A DNA stretch of 64,000 nt from Xestospongia muta (taxonomy: Eukaryota > Porifera > Demospongiae > Haplosclerida > Petrosiidae): contig OY848919.1 of the NCBI GenBank assembly GCA_963693285.1, positions 6,664,136 through 6,728,135 on the forward strand, given 5' to 3'. Positions 35,601 to 45,191 of the stretch are shown in pieces. Each line of letters begins with the position of its first letter. Within the stretch, counting starts at the first letter, position 1. The position numbers were made by a program, and so were the translations under genes. Below the pieces are notes generated by a model, which worked only from the letters and a program-made list of their open reading frames with translations, had not been told where the DNA came from and searched no databases.

Positions 35601-36981
35601 AATAGTAAAATTTGGTAAGAATGAGAGAAGAAAAATGTAAAGAATCATGATAAGTTTTAGTATGATTCACGAAACTATTGTATAATGATGATAATACCAC
35701 TTCCACAATCATTCGACCATTGACACATATATGATAAGTACCTCTATGAATACAAAAAAGCTCTCAAGGATATGTACTATTATTAGAGACCACATTTACT
35801 GATAGCTGACACTGACTATGTTTGTTTCGTCTTTTGTTAATAAAGGATTAACAACAAGTTGACATAATTATTCTAATAGCCATGTTATAATATTATTATA
35901 TATATATTAAATAATGATTTTAATCTAGTAACGTGTACTAATCTCTTAGACACACAATATACACTGACCCAGATAGAAATATTTGGATCCGCATTGGAGT
36001 TTAACAGTATCTGCACAATATCACAGTGACCTTTTTCGGAGGCTAGATGTAGAGGTGTTCTCTGATTCTAGAGGAAGTACACAAATATTTATTGTTGATT
36101 ATAATAACATTGAAATTTTAAGAATATTTTCATGCATACATAAAATGAACCACATAAAAAATCTAACTGTAAAATAATTGTAACACATGGTCTGACATAG
36201 GATGAATAATACTACAATGTTTGAATAATAACTATTAGTGGCCACACCACTTTCAACAAGATCTCTTGAGTGTTACCTCTGTTAATACTTAGATGCTATA
36301 AAGAATTATCTGCAAAGTACTAGTTCATAAGTTAAGAAGATTTCAAAGATTGGATCAGCAGATTTTTAACAATAGAAATAATGATGCCATTAGTGGATTG
36401 TCATTCACAGACTGTTAATATCATTTAACATAAGAAAACATTCTTTTAAGAACTTTAAGTCAACTAGTTTACAAATAACATCACAACCTTTTGCCAACCT
36501 ACAAAAGAATGCCTAGAAAGTGGGTGGGGCTAAATCTCTTGTATGTCTGTGAATGATCTCTTTTGTTATAGAATATATTGGTTTGAAAAGTAATTACTAA
36601 CAAAAAACAGTAATTACTACTATTTGTTTAGTATACTAACCATCTTAGGATGATGAACATTGACATTAGCACCTGATGTAAGTGCTAGAATAACATTTTC
36701 AATATTACCATTTTCAACTGAGGTAAAAAGTAAGCCGTCCTGTTAAAATAAACAATCTATTATAATTGTGACATGTACTCACATATAATGAGATCATGTT
36801 TATAATGTATAAAAACTTGTAAGATCACTATGTCCATGTTATTATATACAGAAAATATAATATTACATTTATCGCTTACAATTCTAACTTGGTCCATATC
36901 TCTTGCTCCCATAGAAAATAAGAACTTTACAACGTCATGGTGACTATACCAATATGCTATATGGAGTGGACCATGTCCCCA
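23455..36981 (-). CDS. Ankyrin-repeat / Roc-COR GTPase / death-domain protein (block B, full signalling end)
   Basis: Multi-exon minus-strand gene: 11 ankyrin exons (36981 to 27605), a large exon with a last ankyrin repeat and a Roc-like GTPase with COR-like region (26240-24177), two linkers (24128-24053, 24003-23938) and a death-domain exon (23810-23455). All ankyrin exons start and end in phase 0, so any number can be joined. The order ankyrin, Roc, COR, death resembles the part of DAPK1 downstream of its kinase; no kinase is seen. Such proteins are expected to be cytoplasmic signalling or sensing proteins, with nucleotide switching in Roc and homotypic assembly through the death domain. 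The first coding exon was not found. The transcript may start near 37.35 kb or include the upstream ankyrin block at 40.0-45.2 kb. Confidence 0.8.
23938..24003 (-). CDS. Linker exon
   Basis: Acceptor TGTTACAG, donor GGAG/GTATGT; reads LMNPDTNPDEQMSPSIPYNV, an acidic, proline-rich linker without a fold. Phase 1 at both ends fits its neighbours. Confidence 0.55.
24053..24128 (-). CDS. Linker exon between COR region and death domain
   Basis: Acceptor TTTATAG; reads SIPSPPIKDLEIQKLSRDAL then ARTVE. The donor GAAG/GTCCTA is chosen because it gives the phase the next exon needs. A GTCAGT a few bases on is the alternative but would put a stop in the next exon. Confidence 0.5.
24177..26240 (-). CDS. 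Large exon: last ankyrin repeat, Roc-like GTPase and COR-like region
   Basis: 688 codons in one exon. After acceptor TCATTTTAG it begins with an ankyrin repeat (NLLHLACISGNEKTLHYLL). The GTPase follows: P-loop LCGKTEAGKSS (about 25974-25997), the switch-2 DxxG motif in VVIFDFAGHAEYYSS, and VLGSHVDEL in the place of NKxD. Next comes a COR-type winged-helix pattern (VLEFLTILGSKGLILFLANT, WVIIDQRVLLTEVNG, MSVSTLARLFPKL), then a cysteine-containing C-terminal part up to FTGCNPL at the GTAAGT donor. The P-loop lysine and serine and the DxxG are intact, so nucleotide binding is plausible; the guanine-specificity motif is altered (SHVD for NKxD). Confidence 0.85.
27605..27706 (-). CDS. Ankyrin exon B11 (102 bp)
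   Basis: Flanked by CCCTAG and GTAAGT, phase 0; core TPAHFAAEHGHVDVLRSLI. Joins directly to the ankyrin start of the large exon. The most diverged of the block, likely ancestral. Confidence 0.75.
27707..29671 (-). other. Intron between ankyrin exons B11 and B10
   Basis: Nearly 2 kb without coding signal; includes an (AT)n tract near 29568-29611 next to exon B10 and the start of the repeated intron blocks seen downstream. Confidence 0.6.
29672..29770 (-). CDS. Ankyrin exon B10 (99 bp)
   Basis: Acceptor CTAG, donor GTAAAT, phase 0; core TPLHLASTSGHNDIVEILL followed by NADPN. Confidence 0.8.
30799..30897 (-). CDS. Ankyrin exon B9 (99 bp)
   Basis: Acceptor TCTAG, donor GTCAGT, phase 0; core TPLHLASANGHCDIVQILL then KSNADPNIS. 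Confidence 0.8.
32234..32332 (-). CDS. Ankyrin exon B8 (99 bp)
   Basis: Acceptor CTAG, donor GTCAGT, phase 0; core TPLHLASANGHCDIIQILL then MFNADPN. Confidence 0.8.
32907..33005 (-). CDS. Ankyrin exon B7 (99 bp)
   Basis: Acceptor CTAG, donor GTAAGT, phase 0; core TPLHKASEKGQFDIAQILL. K replaces the usual L/A after TPLH. Part of a 678-bp tandem duplicate with B6. Confidence 0.8.
33585..33683 (-). CDS. Ankyrin exon B6 (99 bp)
   Basis: Acceptor CTAG, donor GTAAGT, phase 0; core TPLHKASRKGQFDIVEILL. Nearly identical to B7 including its introns. Confidence 0.8.
34367..34462 (-). CDS. Ankyrin exon B5 (96 bp, one codon short)
   Basis: Acceptor CCAG, donor GTCAGT; core TPLILALEKGHFDIVQILL. The usual TPLH histidine is isoleucine and the end reads NADPNTGR, one residue shorter than the others. 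Phase is kept. Confidence 0.75.
35365..35463 (-). CDS. Ankyrin exon B4 (99 bp)
   Basis: Acceptor CTAG, donor GTCAGT, phase 0; core RTPLHLASEKGHCDIVQIL. Almost identical to B3. Confidence 0.8.
35969..36067 (-). CDS. Ankyrin exon B3 (99 bp)
   Basis: Acceptor CTAG, donor GTCAGT, phase 0; core RTPLHLASEKGHCDIVQIL. Differs from B4 at a few bases only. Confidence 0.8.
36641..36739 (-). CDS. Ankyrin exon B2 (99 bp), leading-pair type
   Basis: Acceptor AACAG, donor GTTAGT, phase 0; reads GLLFTSVENGNIENVILAL then SGANVNVHHPKM. Clearly the counterpart of the exon at 44853-44951. Confidence 0.75.
36880..36981 (-). CDS. Ankyrin exon B1 (102 bp), leading-pair type
   Basis: Acceptor TTATAG, donor GTAAGC, phase 0; reads WGHGPLHIAYWYSHHDVV then FLFSMGARDMDQVR. 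Counterpart of 45090-45191. No start codon in it, so at least one exon lies upstream. Confidence 0.75.
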
Positions 36982-37239
36982 CTATAAAATGAAATAAACA
37001 ATTGTTTAATAAGACAATAGATTAAAACTATTAAAGTGGTCAGATATAGAAATATACATACACAAGTGGTCCAATAATGTATAGGACACATTAATTTATA
37101 ATACAATTATATAATAATATTATATATATAAATAATAAATATATATACATAACTAAGGATAAAATACTATGTGGCTCACTACAACCGAACATAACAGATA
37201 GGTTTGAGGTCATTATATATAATAACTTGCATAAGGAGA

Positions 37240-37469
37240 ACATATGTTGAATCTAACCTCAGTAATTAATAGCAGGAAATCAATATAATTTGGTATTCAT
37301 ATAGGTCAATTATTGTGCTTGTCACATACTGAATTTTAATAACTTCCTGTTCAAGATGGTCGCATAGCAACCGTTTCTATACAAGCGTTTCTTCGAAATT
37401 CGTTTGCGCGTTAGGTACCATTTTCGTATTTATGGTCACATATGTTGAATCTAACCTCAGTAATTAATA
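37240..37469. repeat. 32-bp direct repeats flanking a promoter-like insert
   Basis: The same 32 bp (starting ACATATGTTGAATCTAACC) occurs at 37240-37271 and 37438-37469. The 166 bp between are GC-richer than the surroundings and have no counterpart upstream of block A. Confidence 0.7.
37340..37440. promoter_or_regulatory. Promoter-like CpG-rich segment with X-box, YY1-like and ETS-like motifs
   Basis: Within 100 bp: ACTTCCTG (ETS-type), CAAGATGG (37352-37359, YY1-like), GGTCGCATAGCAACC (37358-37372, an imperfect palindrome of RFX X-box type) and the CpG cluster TTCGAAATTCGTTTGCGCG. It lies about 360 bp upstream of ankyrin exon B1 on the minus strand. It is a good candidate start for block B, though direction is not shown by the sequence. 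Confidence 0.4.
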
Positions 37470-37471
37470 CA

Positions 37472-39979
37472 ATAATGAATATGGTAAGTATGCAAGGAGC
37501 AGTATTAAAAGCATCATATTATAGCTAAATAGATGTAATAATTATAAGAGAAAAGATGGTAGATAATTGGTAAGCCAATCCAAACTTATACGCAAATAAG
37601 TTTGAGAAAACGTTTTCATGATAAAAAGTAACACATTGAAATATTTTTTTTAATTGTTGCTTTCTTTATTCAAAAATGATAAATTTTAGGTATTACTGTA
37701 TATTATAATTAAATTATGTTAACACTTAGAGAGTCCAATATCATATTAATAGATCCAACACAACAAATAAGAACAATATTAGTCACATCCACAGATATTT
37801 TTTTGTAAAATTGCATAGTGTAAAACGTTTTAAGTTAATCATTCTTGTCAAATTGGTATTGATCTCTCTATTATGTACATATAGTAGAGACAACAAATAA
37901 AATACAAACTATAAAATACAAACTATACACAATAATAAAATCTGCTATATTGCCTGTGTTTTTGGTATAGGCAGACACACAAACACACAGTATTGTAACC
38001 AAAGGCCACACATATTTCATAGAAAAACTCCTACAATATAATTATGAACTGTTTGACTTCATATAACTTGCTACATATGTAAGCTTTTGTTTCTCTAGCT
38101 TATACTGTTTAACATTTGGCCTATAGTAATCATGCTATGGTTGAAGTGTTGGCAGGAAAAGGAAACTAAATTCATTATTTCATAAGTAAACAGATAGTAT
38201 TACATGAAGTTAAATTTTATTCACTGCTTTTAATACTCACATATATATATATATATATAAAATAAAGTACTAAAATGAACATTTACGTTGCATACAAACA
38301 CAGTCCAAAAGAATGTTGTAATTGCCTAGCATACGGAGTATGCTAGTGAAAAAATAAATACTTTAATTACCACAGATATATTAATCGACTTGTTTTTAGC
38401 TATAAGAAGGGACTAGGACTATATTATCATATTAATACAAGTATTAGGATAACAATTATAACACATGCTCTGAAATGAGAGCAACACTTATGATGGATTA
38501 TACCTACCAGTAACTATACACCATTTCTTATCAATACATTTCACTTAACACCCACATAACATCCACATTTGTGCTGGATTTATTTGGCTAGTGTATGCTG
38601 CTACCTCAGTCTCAAAAGGAAAATTGAAGTGGCTCACTAATGATTGTGCTTCCTACACTCAAGAGTTTAGAGTTTAAGATTTGGGGTGGGGATCTAGTAA
38701 CAATATGAAAGTATAATTATATATTATAATGTTGATGATATCACTCCCACAATCATCAGAACATTTTGACACAAACAGTATGTCAGACTAGTTGTACCTC
38801 CATGAACATGTTTTCAAGAATATGTACATGTACTGTTATAAAAAGCTATATCTACTGATAACTGCCACTGTCTATATTTTAAATCCTTTACTAACAAAAG
38901 TTTTAAAAACAACTCAACATAGAAATTTGTAATAACATTCTATATTTACAAGTATAATATAAATATTTTCAATAAATGAAATAAATGCAGTAATGACTAT
39001 TATCAGTCCAATACAAACAATATTATATTATCATTACATAATAGGACAGGCACAGAATGCAACAAAATTATTATATAAGTGATTTAGAATATTATGAATA
39101 TCCTAAATTTGTGCCACATGTGCTATTATGTGGAGATAATGTAATTGCCATCACTGCAATCTTGTTGGTCTCTTTATAATAGACTGATATTACCTATTCA
39201 TACATTAATGTTATATGTTAGAAAATAGTTTTATATACTTGCTTCCTTCGTTATTAAAAATGTGTGCACAAGTGTTTTTGATAAGTCAATCACAAAAGCT
39301 ACAGCATGCTGGAAGGTAGTGAGATTCACACAAAAATGTTTAAATATATTGTCATTGGCTTATCAGTTATACAATAATGAACCATTAAGCTGAACATCCA
39401 AGCAGGAAATAATCTATAATATTTTGCCAGAACTGAAGAATATGGTTCAGTTCAGCTATAATATAATGAAATATAATTATCTGTTCTTATTCATTTCTTT
39501 CTGTTAATGTTATTTATTCATGTGGCTTCTTTAGAGTAGCTATTGATAGTAAACTGCTGAGACCATTATTTTTGTTTCCAAAGTGGTCACAACAAGAATT
39601 CTAAAAGGCAATTTATTGTTTAGCATGTTATCTCTGATGTTTTCATGTCCAAACTGTATGGTTATTGAATTGTTGTGTACTTTAAAATAGTAGAGGCAAA
39701 GACACAAGCAGAAAGATGAAAAAATTGAGCATTCACCAACTGTATCTATGATCTGTGATGCTTAGAAACCTTGTATTAAACTATAGCTGAGTCATCATAA
39801 AGGGATTATTATAGAAAGAAGTACTGAAAGAATCAAAAGGTTTTGATCAGTTTTGAGTAATATAGAGTTGAATGAACAATCCAGGCTATCCCTACACAGA
39901 CACTGCTACCATGTGCCTAATTTATTATTGATATAAATATAGAAAACTGTAATAATCACTATACACATTATACACTGAC
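37472..39979 (-). other. Spacer between ankyrin blocks (intron or intergenic)
   Basis: No exon recognised. The part at about 38140-38400 is homologous to 43530-43780 (shared CACAGTCCAAAA and GTGAAAAAATAA...GATATATTAAT), so it belongs to the duplicated intron landscape. An (AT)n tract lies at 38240-38258. Confidence 0.5.
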
Positions 39980-40078
39980 CCTGTCAAAAATATTGGGGTC
40001 TGCATTAAAATTTAACAGTAGTTGTACAAGATCACAGCGACCACTTCTCGAAGCTAGATGTAGAACTGTGTCCCGACC
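39980..40078 (-). CDS. Ankyrin exon A7 (99 bp)
   Basis: Acceptor TTTTAG, donor GTCAGT, phase 0; core TVLHLASRSGRCDLVQLLL then NFNADPN. Confidence 0.75.
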
Positions 40079-43000
40079 CTAAAAGTATGCAAATTTTCTT
40101 CACTCATCATAATAAAGTTAAATTTAAATATGTAATGATAAAATGACCAGGTATTAAATTTAAAACAAGATATAATAGAAAAATTATCATAGGTAATTGT
40201 TAAGGGTTGAAACAGCTACATAATTATGTAAGCTCTCCACCTAAAATGGCTTAACCTGTGCCTTTCATTAGTCACATCATTTTAACCACACTTCTAACTA
40301 ACACTGTATAACTTAACAATAATAGGTTTGTACTTGGTTTACACCTCCAGTATTGGTGCACTTTAATATTAATATTGGCTTGTGTGATCTTATAGTAATA
40401 GTATAAAAGTATAGTGTATAGTGTTGATAATACCACTCTCACATCACAACATGTTAATATAAGTGACATGACAACTAGTGTGAATACAAGGATTCTTCCA
40501 AGGATGTCTACAATTATAGCAAGGCACAATTACTGATAGGTTATAATACATATCATATTTAATCCTTTATAACAACAGATTGAAACAATAAGTTGATATA
40601 GAAACATTCAATAGCATAACATTCTATATCCATTAAATATTTGATCTAAATCTAGTAACATGTAGTAATCTCTTATACTCACAATATACACTGACCTTAT
40701 CACAAATATTGGGATCTGCATTAAAGTTTAATAAAAGCTGCACAATATCATAGCTACCACTATGAAGAGCTTGATATAGAGGTGTTCGGTGATACTAGAG
40801 AATGTATACAAGTATTTATTGTTGATTGTGATAGCATTAATATGTAAGAATGTTATAATGCATACCTATAATAAAAGGAACCACATAATAAAATTAAACA
40901 TTATTAAAATTTTAATATGATACTTTGAGTTGTGTTGGTATTGTAATTATTTTCCCTATACTTAAAAACTAAAGATTTGAAGTAGTTATGATTAAATGAT
41001 AGTCTTATCATTAAGGGTTGAAGATATTATATATGTAAGCTCTCCAGCTAAAATAGCTTAACCTGAGCCTTTCATTAGTCACACTATTATAACCACAATC
41101 AGATAACTAAATAATAGTAGGTTTGTACTTGGTTTATAACTCTAATGTATGGTGCACCTCCCAATTGTCTTTAAAATTAAAATTGGTGTGTGTTGTCTTA
41201 TAGTAATAATATAAAATTATAGTTTAATGCTGACAATACCACTCTCACATCAGAACATGTTGACATAAATGACATGATATACTAGTGTGAATACCAGGAT
41301 TCTTCCAAGGATGTCTACAATTATACCAAGCCACACCTACTGATGGTCATAGTTGCTATGATATATAATCCTTTATAACAAAAGATTTAAAGAACAAGTT
41401 TATATGGAAACTTCTAATAGCTACATACATAATATTCTATATCAATTAAATATTTGATCTAAATGTAGTAACATGTATTAATCTCTTATACTCACAATAT
41501 ACACTGACCTTGCTATAAATATTGGGATCTGCATTAAACCTTAATAGTAGATGTACAATATGATAGTAAAAGTTTTCCAAAGTTAGCTTTAGAGTTGTTA
41601 CCTGGTTCTAGAGGATGGATACAAGTATATATTGTTGATTTTTATAACATAAATTTTAAAGAATGTTATAATACATACCTATGATAAAACAACACATGAC
41701 AATAAAATTAAACATTTTTTAAATTGTAATACGATACTTTGAGTTGTGTTGGTATTGCGATTATTTTCCTTATTTTTAAAAAACATGAGATTTGAGTACT
41801 TATGATTAAATGATAGAGAAGTCTTATTATTAAGGGTTGAATATACTACATATGTAAGCTCTCCAGTTAAAATGGCTTAGCCTGAGCCTTTCATTAGTCA
41901 CACTATATTAACCACAATTAGATAACTTAACAATAATAGGTTTGTTACACCTGTAGTATATGGTCCACCTGCCAGTTGTCTTTTAAAATTAAAATTGGTT
42001 TGTGTGGTCTTATAGTAATAGTATAAAAAGTATAGTGTAATCCTAATAATACCACTCTCACATCAGAACATGTTGACATAAATGACATGATATACTAGTG
42101 TGAATACCAGGATTCTTCCAAGATGTCTACAATTATACCAAGCCCCACCTACTGATAGGTGATAGTTGTTATGATATATAATCCTTTATAACAAAGATTT
42201 AAAGAACAAGTTTATATAGAAACTTCTAATAGCTACATACATAACATTCTATATCAATTAAATATTTGATCTAAATCTAGTAACATGTATTAATCTCTTA
42301 TACTCACAATATACACTGACCTCGTCACAAATATTGGGATCTGCATTAAACCTTAATTTTTGTAGTTCTTCATTATGTAAGTTAAACTTTTCTAAAGCAA
42401 GATGTAGAGGTGTTTGCTGGTTCTAGAGGATGGATACAAGTATATATTGTTGATTTTGATAACATAAAATTTAAAGAATGTTATAATACATACCTATGAT
42501 AAAAAACACATGACATAGTAAAATTAAACATTTTTTGAAATTGTAATACAATAATTTGAGTTGTGTTGATATTGTAATTATTTTCCTTATTTTTAAAGAA
42601 ACTTGAGATTTGAGTAGTTATGATTAAATGATTAAAGTCTTATTATTAAGGGTTGAAGATACTACATATGTAAGTTCTCCAGCTAAAATGCCTTAACATG
42701 AGCCTTTCATTAGTCACACTATTATAACTACATTTACATAACTTAACAATAATAGGTTTGTACTTGGTTTACACCTGTAGTATATGGTGCATCTTCCAGT
42801 TGTCTTTAAAATTAAAATTTCGTTTTTGTGGTCTTATAGTAATAGTATAAATGTATAGTGTAATGTTGACAATACCACTCTCACATCAGAACATGTTGAC
42901 ATAAATGACATGACATGCTAATGTGAATACAAGAATTCTTCCAAGGATGCCTACAATTATAGCAAGCCACACCCACTGAAAGGTAATACCTATCATATAT

Positions 43001-45191
43001 AATTTTTATAACAAAATATTGAAACAACAAGTTGATATAGAAACTTCTAATACCTACATACATAACATTATATATCCAATAAATACTTGATCTAAATCTA
43101 GTAACATGTAGTATTCTCTTATACTCCCTATATATACTGACCTTGTCACAAATATTGGGATCTGCATTAAACCTTAATAGTAGCTTCACCATATCATAGC
43201 GACCTCTTTGACAAGCTGTATGTAGAGGTGTTTGCTGGTACTAGAGGATGAATACAAGTATTTATTGTTGATTGTGATAGCATAAAAATTTAAAGAATGC
43301 TATAATGCATACCTATAATAAAATGAACAACATAATAAAATTAAACATTATTAAAATTTTAATATGATACTTTAGGTTGTATTGGTATTGTAATTATTTT
43401 CTCTACTCTTTTAAAATTGAGATTTGATGTAGTTATGATAAAATGAGAGAAGTCTTATTATTAAGGGTTGAAAATGCTACATATGTAAGTTCTCCAGCTT
43501 AAATTACTTAACATATTCTTGATCTTTGAGTAGTGATGCTCAGGCTAAGGTGCTGTTTAGAATACTAAATTACATCCATTGATTACTAATTGCATCAGAG
43601 GTCATTGCATGCATTAAATTTCATTCTATGCTTTTAAAACTCACATATATCTATAAAACAGAGTACAAAATATATATTGGCATTGTATAAAGACACAGTC
43701 CAAAATAATCTTAATTGTCTAGTATAAAAAGTGTGCTAGTGAAAAAATTACAACCACCATAGATATATTAATTAATTTATAAATGTTTAGTCATTAGAAC
43801 TACAGTATTATATTAAAACAAGTAACACTTGATTTAAAAGAAGTGATGACTAAAACATTATATTTGGATCATAACTACCAGTATTATTAATAGAACATCA
43901 TATTTATATATCAGATATACTAATTAATTTGTGAAATTGATAGGAAAGAACTAGACTACAGTACTGTATAGTGGGGATTTTGGTCAGAGACAATATTGGC
44001 AAATTTGGCAAGTTGTGTTTCATTAACTTAACATTTATCCTTCAATATTTTAATTAGTAGTGTGGTAGTAGACAGAAAAGTCATTTTCCTAACTAAATTT
44101 TGCCAAAGTCTACTTTATATTGATTTAACAATATTTCTTTCTCCAAAATTACTGGTTATATAATATTACAATATTATATTAGTACAAGTATTAGCAACAC
44201 CTGGTCTAAACAGTGACATGAATAATATAATATTTGAGTCATAACCAGAACTGTTTGTAATGTCAAGATAACTTTAAGTTTGTATTTGATTTGTATCTAG
44301 TGTGGTATCTCTTTGAATACTTAGATGCCTTAAAAAATTATATCTACAGTACTAGTTCACAAATTATAATGTTCAGGTCATCAGAAGTTAATAATAAGTG
44401 TGTTCATGTCACTTGTGAATTGACAAAGACAAAGGATGAATATGTTGTTCCAAAAATACAAGATTACAACATATCAACTGTTTACAAATAAAACGTGCCA
44501 TTTTTGAAACTTGAATTTGGAAAAAAGTTGTATTCATTGTGCAAGGTTAGAAGAATATTCATCAAAATGTCAAGTAGAAATACTAATTAAGGTAAACATT
44601 TGGTTCATAGAACTTGTTTGGTAAAATATTTGTATGATACTGTTAACAGAATAAAATGCTAGAGAAGTCTCATTGAAATAAAAAACATAGATTAAACTAC
44701 CTTCTAAATAAAACAATATCTATAAGAGTGGATGATATTCAATTACTAAATCTTTTAAATCCCCCGTGACTGATCTCCTTTGTTATAGAATATAAAGCTT
44801 TAAAAAGTAAATCTAACAAACAGCAGTATAAACATTTAATTAGTGTACTAACCGCAAAACTATCCAAAACATTGACATTAGCTCCTAATGTAAGTGCTAG
44901 AGTAGCATCTTCTATATTATCCCTTATACTTGAAGACAAAAGTAATTTATCCTGTTAAAAGTAATATATTATAACTGTGACATATACCCACATATCATAC
45001 AGGTCATGTTTATAATATATCATCACATGTAAGATCAATATGTCTATGTTAACATATACAGTGAATATATTATTATATTTATCACTTACATTTTTAACTT
45101 GGTTCATATCTCTTGCTCCAAAGGAACATAAGAGGTCAATAATGTCATGATTACGATGATCGTATGCTACAAAAAGTGGACTATGTCCCCA
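39980..45191 (-). CDS. Ankyrin-repeat block A (seven exons), upstream part or separate gene
   Basis: Seven phase-0 ankyrin exons on the minus strand starting with the same two exon types as block B. They can splice in frame to block B (36981) and so to the GTPase and death exons, giving about 18 ankyrin exons in one transcript. Or they are the remains of a duplicate gene that lost its 3' half. No stop codon or poly(A) structure ends block A convincingly, and no start exon was found upstream of 45191. Confidence 0.55.
40696..40794 (-). CDS. Ankyrin exon A6 (99 bp)
   Basis: Acceptor CTAG, donor GTCAGT, phase 0; core RTPLYQALHSGSYDIVQLL; Y replaces the TPLH histidine. Confidence 0.75.
41509..41607 (-). 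CDS. Ankyrin exon A5 (99 bp), degenerate
   Basis: Acceptor CTAG, donor GTCAGT, frame open and phase 0, but the core reads TTLKLTLENFYYHIVHLLL, with the TPLH histidine and the helix glycine lost. The intact splice sites suggest it is still spliced or only recently relaxed. Confidence 0.65.
42321..42422 (-). CDS. Ankyrin exon A4 (102 bp), altered second helix
   Basis: Acceptor CTAG, donor GTCAGT; core QTPLHLALEKFNLHNEEL then LRFNADPNICDE. One codon longer than its neighbours, and the usual DIVxLLL helix is replaced by a charged stretch. Frame and phase kept. Confidence 0.7.
43142..43240 (-). CDS. Ankyrin exon A3 (99 bp)
   Basis: Acceptor CTAG, donor GTCAGT, phase 0; core QTPLHTACQRGRYDMVKLL then RFNADPN. 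Confidence 0.75.
43243..44852 (-). other. Intron between A3 and A2
   Basis: Homologous in parts to the B2-B3 intron (44200-44500 against 36190-36480) and to the spacer at 38.1-38.4 kb. No exon seen. Confidence 0.5.
44853..44951 (-). CDS. Ankyrin exon A2 (99 bp), leading-pair type
   Basis: Acceptor AACAG, donor GTTAGT, phase 0; reads LALTLGANVNVLDSFA at its end. Counterpart of exon B2. Confidence 0.7.
45090..45191 (-). CDS. Ankyrin exon A1 (102 bp), leading-pair type
   Basis: Acceptor TTGTAG, donor GTAAGT, phase 0; reads WGHSPLFVAYDHRNHDII then CSFGARDMNQVK. Counterpart of exon B1. Confidence 0.7.

Larger units (their letters stand above)
34870..36077 (-). repeat. Recent 604-bp tandem duplication (exons B4 and B3)
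   Basis: 34870-35473 and 35474-36077 match almost base for base. The junction is clean: the AGAGGAAG after exon B4 jumps straight into TGCTAGTAATTTTAGG, the start of the unit. Confidence 0.85.
29780..36640 (-). repeat. Tandem array of exon-plus-intron units, block B
   Basis: The introns of exons B10 to B3 share the same ordered segments. One is a piece after each exon (CAAGTATTTATTGTTGATTA). Another contains CCTCTATGAATAC...CAAGGATATGTACTATTA, and a third ACTGATAGCTGACACTGACT before each next exon on the plus strand. Units run from about 600 bp to 1.4 kb through deletions. The array arose by duplication of the whole exon with its introns. Confidence 0.8.

Noticed and set aside
29662..36177. 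Plus-strand frames reading MDLHWxLTVSxQYHxD with near-identical copies
   Set aside because: They are antisense shadows of the ankyrin exons on the minus strand; their repetition comes from the exon array.
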